From assembly GCA_030691545.1 (NCBI GenBank), contig JAUYEE010000293.1:1-41326 (forward strand): DNA of 41,326 nucleotides, in the 5' to 3' direction. The translations under genes were made by a program, and so were the position numbers. The DNA is from a bacterium (GTDB taxonomy: Bacteria > Auribacterota > JABMQX01). The notes beneath the pieces were generated by a model that searched no databases, was not told the origin of the DNA, and saw only the letters and a program-made list of their open reading frames with translations. Positions 8,205 through 16,058 of this stretch are shown here, piece after piece; the first letter of the stretch is position 1; each line of letters opens with the position of its first letter.

Positions 8205-9734
8205 ATGAACAGGAAACTCGGAGGGAAGCAGAACAATAGGGCCGTCTCTAACTGCTTGTCACTGGTGGCATCTCTCTTGGCTCTGATGCTAACCAGCGCT
8301 CACGCCCAGCAATCCGACGTCGAAAGGCTCAAGGAGGTCGTCGTGACGCCCGTGTCCATTTCCTCGGCGCCTCGGCCCGTTGGATCGGGCGCAAGGGCCC
8401 TGGGGATGAGCGCGTTCACGGCGGTCGCGGATGACGCGACAGCAGCGTCGTGGAATCCTGCGGGCTTGATTCAGCTCGAGCGGCCCGAAATCTCCGGCGT
8501 CTTTTCCTATCTGTCCCGAAGTGAGGACTTCACCTCGGGAGACTTGGGCCTGGACGTTAGCCCCGCGGACATGACCTCCTCCGACCTCAACTACCTCAGC
8601 GGGGTGCTCCCATTCCGGCTGTTCAAAACGAACTTCGTCGCTTCGGTCAACTTGCAGCAGGTGTACAGCTTCGACCGGCAGCTCGATTTCACCTATACGT
8701 CCCGATCGAGAGACGTAACCACAGAGATGCTGCCGATGGGAATCGGTCTGAGGACCGCTGTGGATTCCGAGACCACCTCGGAGATCGATTTCACGCAGAG
8801 TGGGAGTGTCTACGCGATTACCCCCGCGCTGGCAATTCAGATTACTCCGAGACTCTCCGTCGGCGGGGCCGTGAACTTCTACCGGAACAGCCTTTCCGAA
8901 AGCAATACGTTCACGGAGACGACAGACGTTCGTTGGCGTCAGGCGACGGACATACGATTGAAGATTCTCGGCCTGAAAGGCGCCGTGCAACCGGAGCCCA
9001 TGAGCATCTATTCCGAAGGAGAACAGACGGAGGTCAAGGAGTTCTCGGACGTCGAGGGAGCCAACGTGACCCTCGGCACCCTCTGGAACGTCACGGGCAA
9101 GCTGACGTTGGGCTTGACCGCCGATCTCCCCTACACGCTCGACATGAGGGAGAAAGTCTCACTGAAGGCGAAGCCAACTCGGACGGTGGACCAGGATGGG
9201 AAGGTAACGATGTCTCGCAGCCCGTACGAGAAGGTCCCGGAGGTCGAAAGCAACGTGGAATACGATTTCCCTCTGACGCTCGGGCTGGGAGCTGCGTATC
9301 GGTTCTCGGACGCTTTCTCCATCGCAGGGGACGTGAGCTGGACGAACTGGTCGGAGTTTATGTTTCGCAAGGAGGATGGGACGGAAGTAAATCCCATCAA
9401 CCAGGATACGACGACGGACGACGGGACCCTCGATCCGGTGAACGACACATGGGCGGTGAGGCTTGGCGCGGAGTATCTGTTCATCCTGAAAAAGACCGTC
9501 ATCCCCCTGCGGGCAGGCGTGTTCCTCGAGCAGCAGCCGGGAGTGAATGACGCGGATGACGTGTATGGCGCCAGCTTCGGGACGGGCGTCTCCATCGGCA
9601 ACGTCATTCTTGATGTCGCGTATCAGGCAAGGTTCGGCAACAACGTTCTGGGAGGCGTCTTCTCGAACGTGGAGGGAACGGACGCAGACACAGTCGAGCA
9701 CCTGGCGTTTGCTTCGGTGATCGTGCACTTTTAG
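8205..9734 (+). CDS. FadL/PorV-like outer-membrane beta-barrel protein
   Basis: 509 residues. A signal peptide ends near LTSAHA-QQ. The segment GARALGMSAFTAVADDATAA followed by WNPAGL is typical of the FadL/OmpP1 and PorV-like barrel group. The rest alternates polar and hydrophobic residues as in transmembrane strands (GLGAAYRFSDAFSIAGDVSW), and the chain ends in VIVHF, with the terminal Phe recognised by the BAM complex. The ATG has AAAGG upstream. Substrate cannot be read from the sequence: FadL proteins carry hydrophobic compounds, PorV proteins help surface secretion. It follows the lipoprotein after 51 bp, so it likely belongs to the kinase operon. Confidence 0.82.
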   Translation: MNRKLGGKQNNRAVSNCLSLVASLLALMLTSAHAQQSDVERLKEVVVTPVSISSAPRPVGSGARALGMSAFTAVADDATAASWNPAGLIQLERPEISGVFSYLSRSEDFTSGDLGLDVSPADMTSSDLNYLSGVLPFRLFKTNFVASVNLQQVYSFDRQLDFTYTSRSRDVTTEMLPMGIGLRTAVDSETTSEIDFTQSGSVYAITPALAIQITPRLSVGGAVNFYRNSLSESNTFTETTDVRWRQATDIRLKILGLKGAVQPEPMSIYSEGEQTEVKEFSDVEGANVTLGTLWNVTGKLTLGLTADLPYTLDMREKVSLKAKPTRTVDQDGKVTMSRSPYEKVPEVESNVEYDFPLTLGLGAAYRFSDAFSIAGDVSWTNWSEFMFRKEDGTEVNPINQDTTTDDGTLDPVNDTWAVRLGAEYLFILKKTVIPLRAGVFLEQQPGVNDADDVYGASFGTGVSIGNVILDVAYQARFGNNVLGGVFSNVEGTDADTVEHLAFASVIVHF

Positions 9735-9751
9735 GGGGGCGAGAAACACGA

Positions 9752-9769
9752 CGGTGTGAACCCACACCG
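9752..9769 (+). terminator. Hairpin after the barrel gene
   Basis: CGGTGTG-AACC-CACACCG is a perfect 7-bp stem 17 bp past the stop codon. No T-run follows, so it is a weak terminator candidate; it could instead shield the 3' end or mark an operator for the adjacent sigma-54 site. Confidence 0.35.
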
Positions 9770-9771
9770 CA

Positions 9772-9787
9772 TGGCATAGCGCCTGCC
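9772..9787 (+). promoter_or_regulatory. Candidate sigma-54 promoter of the small FHA gene
   Basis: TGGCATA-GCGC-CTGCC keeps the invariant GG-N10-GC of sigma-54 promoters and the TGGCA start. Transcription would begin near 9798, about 80 nt before the FHA start codon. Together with 3579-3594 it suggests that the same activator controls both units. Confidence 0.45.
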
Positions 9788-9876
9788 CGATTCGGCGACA
9801 AGGCCTGCACCGCGATGAAAGCTTTGCTTAGTCGCTGCAGGACGTCGCGCGGGCGGCGGCCAGGGAAGGAGGCATC

Positions 9877-10236
9877 GTGATCAAGCTGAAGGTGATCCAG
9901 GGAGAGGAGAAGGGAAAGACCTTCAGGTGCAACGGGAAGGTCGTGGAAATCGGCCGGGCGCCGTCCAACACCATCGTTTTGAGCGACTCGATGGTGTCGT
10001 GGCGACACGGGGTAGTCGAGTTGAAGCGCAGTCGTTATGTCTATCGAGACCTCGCCAGCAAAAACGGCACGACCCTCTACCAGGACAAGAAACGGACTGT
10101 AATGAAAGGGTCGGTCCAAGCGAGGACCATCGGGAAGAACGATGAGCTGCTTCTCGGGGCGACGGTCTTGAAGGTCGTGGAAATGTCCTCCTCGCCCACG
10201 AAGAAGCCGGTCGCAGCGCAAGCGACGGACCCGTAG
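9877..10236 (+). CDS. Small stand-alone FHA-domain protein
   Basis: 119 residues, almost all one FHA domain: EIGR at 24-27, SWRH at 41-44, ASKNGT at 60-65, then a short Ser/Pro/Ala tail (EMSSSPTKKPVAAQA). FHA domains bind phosphothreonine peptides, so this is probably a cytoplasmic adaptor for targets of the kinase at 3760. The GTG start is supported by AAGGAGG just upstream; there is no signal peptide. It sits between the barrel gene and the secreted peptidase with its own candidate promoter. Confidence 0.88.
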   Translation: MIKLKVIQGEEKGKTFRCNGKVVEIGRAPSNTIVLSDSMVSWRHGVVELKRSRYVYRDLASKNGTTLYQDKKRTVMKGSVQARTIGKNDELLLGATVLKVVEMSSSPTKKPVAAQATDP

Positions 10237-10244
10237 CGGGTGCC

Positions 10245-10263
10245 TTCTGTGTCACCCACAGAA
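10245..10263 (+). terminator. Hairpin after the FHA gene
   Basis: TTCTGTG-TCACC-CACAGAA is a perfect 7-bp stem just past the FHA stop codon. It lacks a T-run, so termination is uncertain. Confidence 0.3.
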
Positions 10264-10318
10264 ATGCGCTCCGGGCGAATTACGGTCGGGCTGAGGACAA
10301 TCCAGGGGCCAGACGAAA

Positions 10319-13300
10319 ATGAAATGGGCTGTGCGGACAATCGCTGTGGTCTCGAGAATGGCCGTCTTTGGCTGGTTGGTGCTATCGCTTGACCAAAGCG
10401 ACTGTGCCATTCCCTCCAGCACCCGGACAGGACTTTTCTTCCAGATTGAAGCAACGAGCTCCCTGCAACTCGACCCGCCCTCGCCAGCTCAGACCCGTGT
10501 CGGTTCCTCGGTGAAGATTTCGGGGTATCTGCTCGGTTCGGCAACTTCGCCACCCGGCGAGAGCGTCGTCATTACCTTCGTATCACCCTCCGGCGACTCA
10601 AAGGAGAGAACCGCGCTGACCGACAGCTCCGGCGCCTTCTCCTGCGACTACAGCCCGTCCCAGGCAGGGGACTGGATTGTCGAAGCTCGCTATCAGGAAG
10701 TAAACTCGGGCAACACGATTCACGCAGAGCCAAAGAGCTTCTCCGTGCTTTCAGCGGAGACCTATCTGATTGCCGACGTTTCCGCGAGTTCAGTGGTGGT
10801 GGGCGCGTATCTCGCAGTGGAAGGCGCCCTTCGCGCGAAGGAGTACCTTGACCCCACGGGGGGCATTCTCGGCGGGCAGACAATCGTTCTGACCATATAT
10901 GATTCGAGTGGAAACCCCGTTGATTCCCGGATAGCGACGACCAGCGGCACGGGACGGTATCGTTTCTCGAACGTGTCCTTGCCCTCGAGCGGAAAGTGGT
11001 TTGTGCGGCTGCGCTTCGATGGAAACGGGAGTTTGACTCCATCGGCGACGCAACTTCTGCCGGTTCGGGCAAGGCCCTCGGCAGGGTACGCCGTCATCGT
11101 CGCAGGGCAAGTGCCGGGGGGATCCGGGCTGGATTCTCACAACAAGACCACCGACCGCGCCTATAAGAAATTCACGGCACGTGGCTTCAAGGACGAAGAC
11201 ATCTTCTACTTCCGATACGGCGCGCCCTCCGACCCGAGCATCTTCCCGGACGAGAAACCGAGGCAGGAACCGGGAGACGACGGAGACCTCGGAATCCGTG
11301 AGGCGATTGTCACCTGGGCGAAAAACAAGATGAACGCCTCGAACGGTCCGCTTTATATCGTGTTCGTGAACCACGGCAACGACGAGAAATTTTACGTGGA
11401 CCCTTCCGCCGCAGATTTCGAGGACCGCATCATCCGCCCCGCCGAGCTGGACGGGTGGATTTCGCAGCTTGAGGATGGGCTTCTCGGAGCAGCCGCCGAG
11501 GAGGAAATCGTCTTCATTTATGGGGCGTGTTATTCGGGGAGCTTTATCCCCGGGCTCTCGCGCGAGAGCAAAAGGAGGGTCGTCATCACAAGCGCCGATC
11601 CGAACGAGCAGTCCTTCAAGGGGCCGATGGAAGAAGATGGAGTGCGGGACGGTGAGTTCTTCGTGACGCAGCTTTTCGCCGCCCTTGAAAGGGGGCTGAA
11701 CCTGAAGCGAAGCTTTGAGGTCGCCACAGACGTTACCGAGGCGTACACGAGTAACGAAAGCGGAAACGGAGGTGTGAGCGACGGGCCCTATGCCGACCAG
11801 GCGGCACAGCACCCCCTCCTCGACGACAATGGGGATGGCAATGGAACGAACGACGCGCTTTCGGCATACCTGGGCAACGATGGGGCGGTTTCCGCGAAAA
11901 TGATTCTCGGATATGATTACGCCGCAGACCAAACCGCCCGGCTGCTGTCGGTGTCGCCTGCGAAGCACCTCGGCCCGACGGACGGCGACCCGGTTCTCGA
12001 GGCGACGGTGAGTGATTCGACGAGGGCCGGAGAGATCTGGGTGACGATCAAGCCGCCGAAATTCGATCTCGGGGACCCCCAGTTGGGTGTCTCGGAACAG
12101 CGGGAGATCGCCGTACCGCAGCTTCACTTCGATTCTCAACCAACGACGGGCACTTTCCGCCTGTACAACTTCAACAAAGAAGGCTTCTCAGGATTCAATA
12201 CGGCAGGGCGGTATGAGGTGTTTTACTTCCTGAAAGATTCAGAAACCGGCAGCCTTTCGGTGCTCAAGAGGTCGTTCGTGTATCGCAGCCTGAATACGGC
12301 AGACCAGCCGCCAAAGACGTTCGATCTGCTTGCGCCGGGGGACGGTTCCGTCCAAAACACCCTGCTATTCCTGGACTGGGAAGATAGCGTTGACCCTGAG
12401 AACCAGACCGTCAGCTACACGGTCGAGATTTCCACGGATTCCTCTTTTGCCGCTCCGGAGTTCGTTATCGAGGGGGTTGACGGAAGCGGCGTGATGGTTG
12501 ACGAATTGGTCGGGTTGGACGATTTGACGCACTACTTCTGGCGGGTTATTGCAGTGGACTCGGATGGGAATCGAACGCCGAGCACCCAGAGCCTGAGTTT
12601 CGACACGAACGACACAAACGCCTGGGGAAACTACAACGTGCTAACGTCAATCGTCCGAAACTTCAACGACCCGGCAACGTGGCCTCCGGGGTCCGTGATC
12701 GAGATTCAACCGTACATCGGCACAATCTACAACCACTTTTACACCGCCCTGGTGCCCCTGGGCGACTACTCCGTTGATTCCGAGGCGCCGGAGTTCTCGC
12801 ACGAGCACGACGATGCGCAGGTCATCGAGGAATCGCCTACCACGGTTCTTCAGTTGCCCGAACCGAATTCGGGCACGGTCACTGGAACTGTCAAGGACAC
12901 AGCGACACTGTCCTCCATCCGCGGAGCGAGTGTTTGCCTCGAAGTTACGACGGGCATCTACACCGGAACGAAACTCGAGACGTTTTCGGGCGACGACGGC
13001 GGCTTCTATCTGAACGGTCTGTTCGGAGCGGTCGAATATCGAATTACCGTCGAGAAGAATTTCTACAGCACCTACCAGAATACGTTCACCCTGACAGCGG
13101 GGGAGAACAAGAACATCGGAACGGTACAGATAGGTTTTGAGGACGCCGACAGCGATGGCTTGCCGGATAACTTCGAGCAACTAATCGTGGACGCGGACCC
13201 CGGCGACGAGATAAACGACATCTGGGACGTGCATAGCACGGACGACTTCGACGGAGACGACGCAACAAACGGTGGCGAATGCGCTGCCTCAACAGACCCC

Positions 13301-13555
13301 ACCTCGGCCGAATCTTTCCTGAGAATCGCGAGCGTCTGCAAACAGCCGGACGGCACGGTCACGATGACATGGACAAGCGAACCCGGCGTTTACTACGAAA
13401 TCTATTACACCGACAATCCTTCCACCTGGACCAAGGCGGATGGGCCGATTGCCGCCTCCGTGGGCGAGACGACTTCCTGGACCGACGATGGGTCCAAAAC
13501 CTCTCCACCGCCAGCGGACGCGACCATGAGGTGCTACCGCGTTCAGGTGTACTGA
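10319..13555 (+). CDS. Large secreted C13 (legumain-like) cysteine peptidase
   Basis: 1078 residues. A hydrophobic N-terminus (MAVFGWLVLSL) suggests export, though the ribosome site is poor. Ig-like or carboxypeptidase-regulatory-like beta domains fill about 45-250. The catalytic domain (about 255-490) has the His-Cys dyad of clan CD peptidases: FVNHGN with His352 and IYGACYSGSF with Cys404. Legumain-type enzymes usually cut after Asn or Asp. Then come a fibronectin-III-like domain (about 660-760), another carboxypeptidase-regulatory-like domain (STTVLQLPEPNSGTVTGTVK onward), an Asp-rich calcium-binding stretch (DADSDGLPDNFEQ) and a final beta domain. It may be released or surface-anchored; the substrate is unknown. 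It follows the FHA gene by 82 bp. Confidence 0.8.
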   Translation: MKWAVRTIAVVSRMAVFGWLVLSLDQSDCAIPSSTRTGLFFQIEATSSLQLDPPSPAQTRVGSSVKISGYLLGSATSPPGESVVITFVSPSGDSKERTALTDSSGAFSCDYSPSQAGDWIVEARYQEVNSGNTIHAEPKSFSVLSAETYLIADVSASSVVVGAYLAVEGALRAKEYLDPTGGILGGQTIVLTIYDSSGNPVDSRIATTSGTGRYRFSNVSLPSSGKWFVRLRFDGNGSLTPSATQLLPVRARPSAGYAVIVAGQVPGGSGLDSHNKTTDRAYKKFTARGFKDEDIFYFRYGAPSDPSIFPDEKPRQEPGDDGDLGIREAIVTWAKNKMNASNGPLYIVFVNHGNDEKFYVDPSAADFEDRIIRPAELDGWISQLEDGLLGAAAEEEIVFIYGACYSGSFIPGLSRESKRRVVITSADPNEQSFKGPMEEDGVRDGEFFVTQLFAALERGLNLKRSFEVATDVTEAYTSNESGNGGVSDGPYADQAAQHPLLDDNGDGNGTNDALSAYLGNDGAVSAKMILGYDYAADQTARLLSVSPAKHLGPTDGDPVLEATVSDSTRAGEIWVTIKPPKFDLGDPQLGVSEQREIAVPQLHFDSQPTTGTFRLYNFNKEGFSGFNTAGRYEVFYFLKDSETGSLSVLKRSFVYRSLNTADQPPKTFDLLAPGDGSVQNTLLFLDWEDSVDPENQTVSYTVEISTDSSFAAPEFVIEGVDGSGVMVDELVGLDDLTHYFWRVIAVDSDGNRTPSTQSLSFDTNDTNAWGNYNVLTSIVRNFNDPATWPPGSVIEIQPYIGTIYNHFYTALVPLGDYSVDSEAPEFSHEHDDAQVIEESPTTVLQLPEPNSGTVTGTVKDTATLSSIRGASVCLEVTTGIYTGTKLETFSGDDGGFYLNGLFGAVEYRITVEKNFYSTYQNTFTLTAGENKNIGTVQIGFEDADSDGLPDNFEQLIVDADPGDEINDIWDVHSTDDFDGDDATNGGECAASTDPTSAESFLRIASVCKQPDGTVTMTWTSEPGVYYEIYYTDNPSTWTKADGPIAASVGETTSWTDDGSKTSPPPADATMRCYRVQVY

Positions 13556-14150
13556 CCCAACCTGCGCAGTTGGAATCGTTATCGGGCGAGAGCGCCCGCG
13601 GCAGCTCTTCTTCCAAAGCTCATCCCCCCATGAGACGTGCCCGTGACATTTCTGCCCGCCGGATCGGGGGGTGCGTTGCCCCCCCGGTGAAAAGAACTGA
13701 ACAAAAACGTGGTTCTGGCGGTCAAAAACATTATAAGATAAACAAGGAAGGACTGTGCCCGGGCGCCCGGCGGAAGAAATCCCTACAGGGTGCTGCGCGA
13801 GGGCGATATGCGACACAGACCCGCGCCGGTTGGCTAACCCCTGAAGCCCCCAGAACAGGGCGGTGACGCCAAGCCTGCCAGGTGTCCTTTTCCATGTAAA
13901 CGATAGGGCTACTCTTGCCGTATAATATATGGTAATAAAAGCGGAAAAGTGGGGGCCCCTGTGTCGCCCCGTGGCCAAGGCCCCGCTTGACGCACCGAAA
14001 AAGGAAGCTCGAGGCGTTCCCTCGGGCAGAGTGGCGACACAGATAGCTGAATCAGTCTCGCCAGTCCTCGGCCCCGAGAAGTTAGCCCCGATGCGCTGGC
14101 TTCTCTGCGGCAAAGGAACGAATCAAACAAGAATCGGAGAAAGCAATCGA
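13556..14150. other. Long structured leader/intergenic region before the exporter operon
   Basis: 595 bp with no convincing gene; an open frame from 13929 runs into the next gene but looks non-coding. A GC hairpin at 13665-13686 (CGGGGGG/CCCCCCG) could end the peptidase transcript, though no T-run follows. TATAAT at 13921-13926 is a possible -10 box without a good -35. Downstream are inverted arms CTGTGTCGCC (13959-13968) and GGCGACACAG (14033-14042) enclosing a smaller stem, GCTCGAGG/CCTCGGGC. A segment near 13830-13880 (GGCTAACC...GGTGACGCCAAGCC) weakly resembles the core of the GEMM-I cyclic-di-GMP riboswitch, but key positions differ and I do not call it. Confidence 0.45.
13665..13686 (+). 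terminator. GC-rich hairpin downstream of the peptidase gene
   Basis: CGGGGGG and CCCCCCG pair around an 8-nt loop, 110 bp past the stop. The stem is stable, but it is followed by GTGAAAAG and no T-run. Confidence 0.35.
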
Positions 14151-16058
14151 GTGAGACGAAATCTCTACGTACTGATCCTCCTGGCCATTGTGGGCTGGGG
14201 CTGCACGCCGGTCCGGTACAGGGAATCTGCGGACCGCGAAACCTACAAGATCATTGGAGATAAACAGCAAACAGTCTTCGGAGAAGCAGAAACCGGCTTC
14301 ACCATCGAAAAACAGCCGCTCCCGGAATATCTTCGCGGAACAGAAGGGACAACGGAAAAGCAGCCGACAGGCGAGGCGGCGGGTCCCATCAAGCTCGAGC
14401 TCTCCGAAGAGACCATCCAGCGCCTTACGGAAAGGCCCAAAGACAACGAGCTCGAAGTATTGAAAACGCTCGCCACACAACCCCTCACGGACGCGCGGGT
14501 CGCGACCCTTAACGACAGGGAATTGACCGTCCTGTTGAAGTTGCGGAACGAGGAGTTGGCTCAACTCGCCATTCCAACACCACCGAATGCGACAAAACTG
14601 ACTCTGGCACAGGCTCTCGAGGTTTCCGTCGCCAATAGCCGCCTGTTCCAGGACCAAAAGGAACGACTTTTCCTTAGCGGCTTGAGCTTGACCCTTCAAA
14701 GGCATCTGTGGACACCCCAGCTCGGCTTAACAGGGTCGGCAGGCGTCGGCAAGGATGGAGCCGAGAGATCCATCAATGCCGACAGCAAATTCTCCGTGGG
14801 ACAACTGCTTGCCAGCGGTGCAAACGTGGCGCTGAACCTGGGAACGAACGTCCTGGAGTTTTTCACCGGGGACAAGAGAAGGGCGGCGGCATCAGTCCTG
14901 TCGTTGAGCTTCACGCAGCCCCTGTTGCGTGGAGGCGGGAGGTTGGTTGCGATGGAGAACCTCACGCAAGCCGAACGCACCGTCGTCTATGACGTGCGGT
15001 CGTACATGCGTTTTAAGAGGCAATTCTCCGTGGATGTGGCTCAAAGCTACTACCGGACGCTTCAGGCCAGAGACACGCTTGTCAACAACCTCAGGATCTA
15101 CATGAGCCTCCGACGGGACGTGATAGAACGCAACGAGATGCTCAAAGTGGAACGCGCGGGGGTCAGGTCATTAGACGTGGATGAAGTTAAGCAGGACGAA
15201 CTCGCGGCAAGCGATGACCTCATTTTTGCTCGCCAGGACTACCTTGACGCCCTTGACGCCTTCAAAATCAGCCCACTGGGATTACCCACGGAAACGCCGA
15301 TCGTTCTGGATGAGAAAGAGCTGGAATCGCTTGAGAAAAAAGCCGCGGCTGGGCTACCTCCACCAGAAGTCAAAGTGGAGGAGGCCGTGGAGCGCGCCCT
15401 TACGAACCGCCTGGACGTGATGACGGCACAAGACCAACTGGAGGACGCGGAACGCGCCGTCCTCATCGCACGCGACGCGTTACGGGCCGGGTTGGACTTT
15501 TCCATCTCGACGAGCACAAACACGGAGGCGCCCACGAAGGCCCTGAAGTTTCAGTTCGACGAAGGAAGTTACACAGCAAGCATTCTGGCCGACCTGCCAA
15601 TTGACCGAAAGCAGGAACGAAACGCTTATCGGCAGGCGTTGATAAGCCTCGAGAGTGAGAAGCGGGCCTTTTCCCTCATGCGAGACAACGTCAAGCTCGA
15701 GGTTCGCAGAGCCTACCGCAGCCTGGAGAGGGCGGGGAGTACGGTTGAGATTCAGCGGATGGGCGTTGAATTAGCTCGAAAGAGGGTGGACAATACCAAG
15801 ATGAGCCTGGAGGCCGGCGTCGCAGTCAGCCGTGATGTGCTGTTAGCTACACGCTCCCTCCTCGATACGCAACTCGCGCTGACGCAAGCCCTTGTCACCT
15901 ACGAAATCGCGAAACTTCAATTGTGGCTGAGCATAGAAGAGTTCCACGTTGACGAGAAAGGTATGTGGGCCGAAGAAAGCCTTTCGGCAGAGGATGAAAA
16001 GAATGGCGACACAGCAGACACAGCAAAAACAGAAGAGAAGCCCGTCGCGCAATCATAA
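14151..16058 (+). CDS. TolC-family outer-membrane efflux lipoprotein
   Basis: 635 residues from the GTG at 14151, chosen because GGAG lies 11 nt upstream and the resulting N-terminus is a lipoprotein signal (lipobox VGWGC, Cys18). The first 150 residues form an extra charged region; from about 150 (LTLAQALEVSVANSRLF) the protein follows the TolC/OEP pattern of long coiled-coil helices and short strands, with a second half-repeat near VEEAVERALTNRLDVMTAQD. TolC proteins are trimeric tunnels crossing the outer membrane and periplasm. The stop lies within or next to the start of the membrane fusion protein gene, so the exporter genes are co-translated. The C-terminal tail is Glu/Lys-rich and probably disordered. 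Confidence 0.88.
   Translation: MRRNLYVLILLAIVGWGCTPVRYRESADRETYKIIGDKQQTVFGEAETGFTIEKQPLPEYLRGTEGTTEKQPTGEAAGPIKLELSEETIQRLTERPKDNELEVLKTLATQPLTDARVATLNDRELTVLLKLRNEELAQLAIPTPPNATKLTLAQALEVSVANSRLFQDQKERLFLSGLSLTLQRHLWTPQLGLTGSAGVGKDGAERSINADSKFSVGQLLASGANVALNLGTNVLEFFTGDKRRAAASVLSLSFTQPLLRGGGRLVAMENLTQAERTVVYDVRSYMRFKRQFSVDVAQSYYRTLQARDTLVNNLRIYMSLRRDVIERNEMLKVERAGVRSLDVDEVKQDELAASDDLIFARQDYLDALDAFKISPLGLPTETPIVLDEKELESLEKKAAAGLPPPEVKVEEAVERALTNRLDVMTAQDQLEDAERAVLIARDALRAGLDFSISTSTNTEAPTKALKFQFDEGSYTASILADLPIDRKQERNAYRQALISLESEKRAFSLMRDNVKLEVRRAYRSLERAGSTVEIQRMGVELARKRVDNTKMSLEAGVAVSRDVLLATRSLLDTQLALTQALVTYEIAKLQLWLSIEEFHVDEKGMWAEESLSAEDEKNGDTADTAKTEEKPVAQS

Noticed and set aside
13830..13915. 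Definite cyclic-di-GMP (GEMM-I) riboswitch
   Set aside because: Only fragments such as GGTGACGCCAAGCC resemble the core; conserved GCAAACC, the GAAA loop and the second receptor are not convincingly present.
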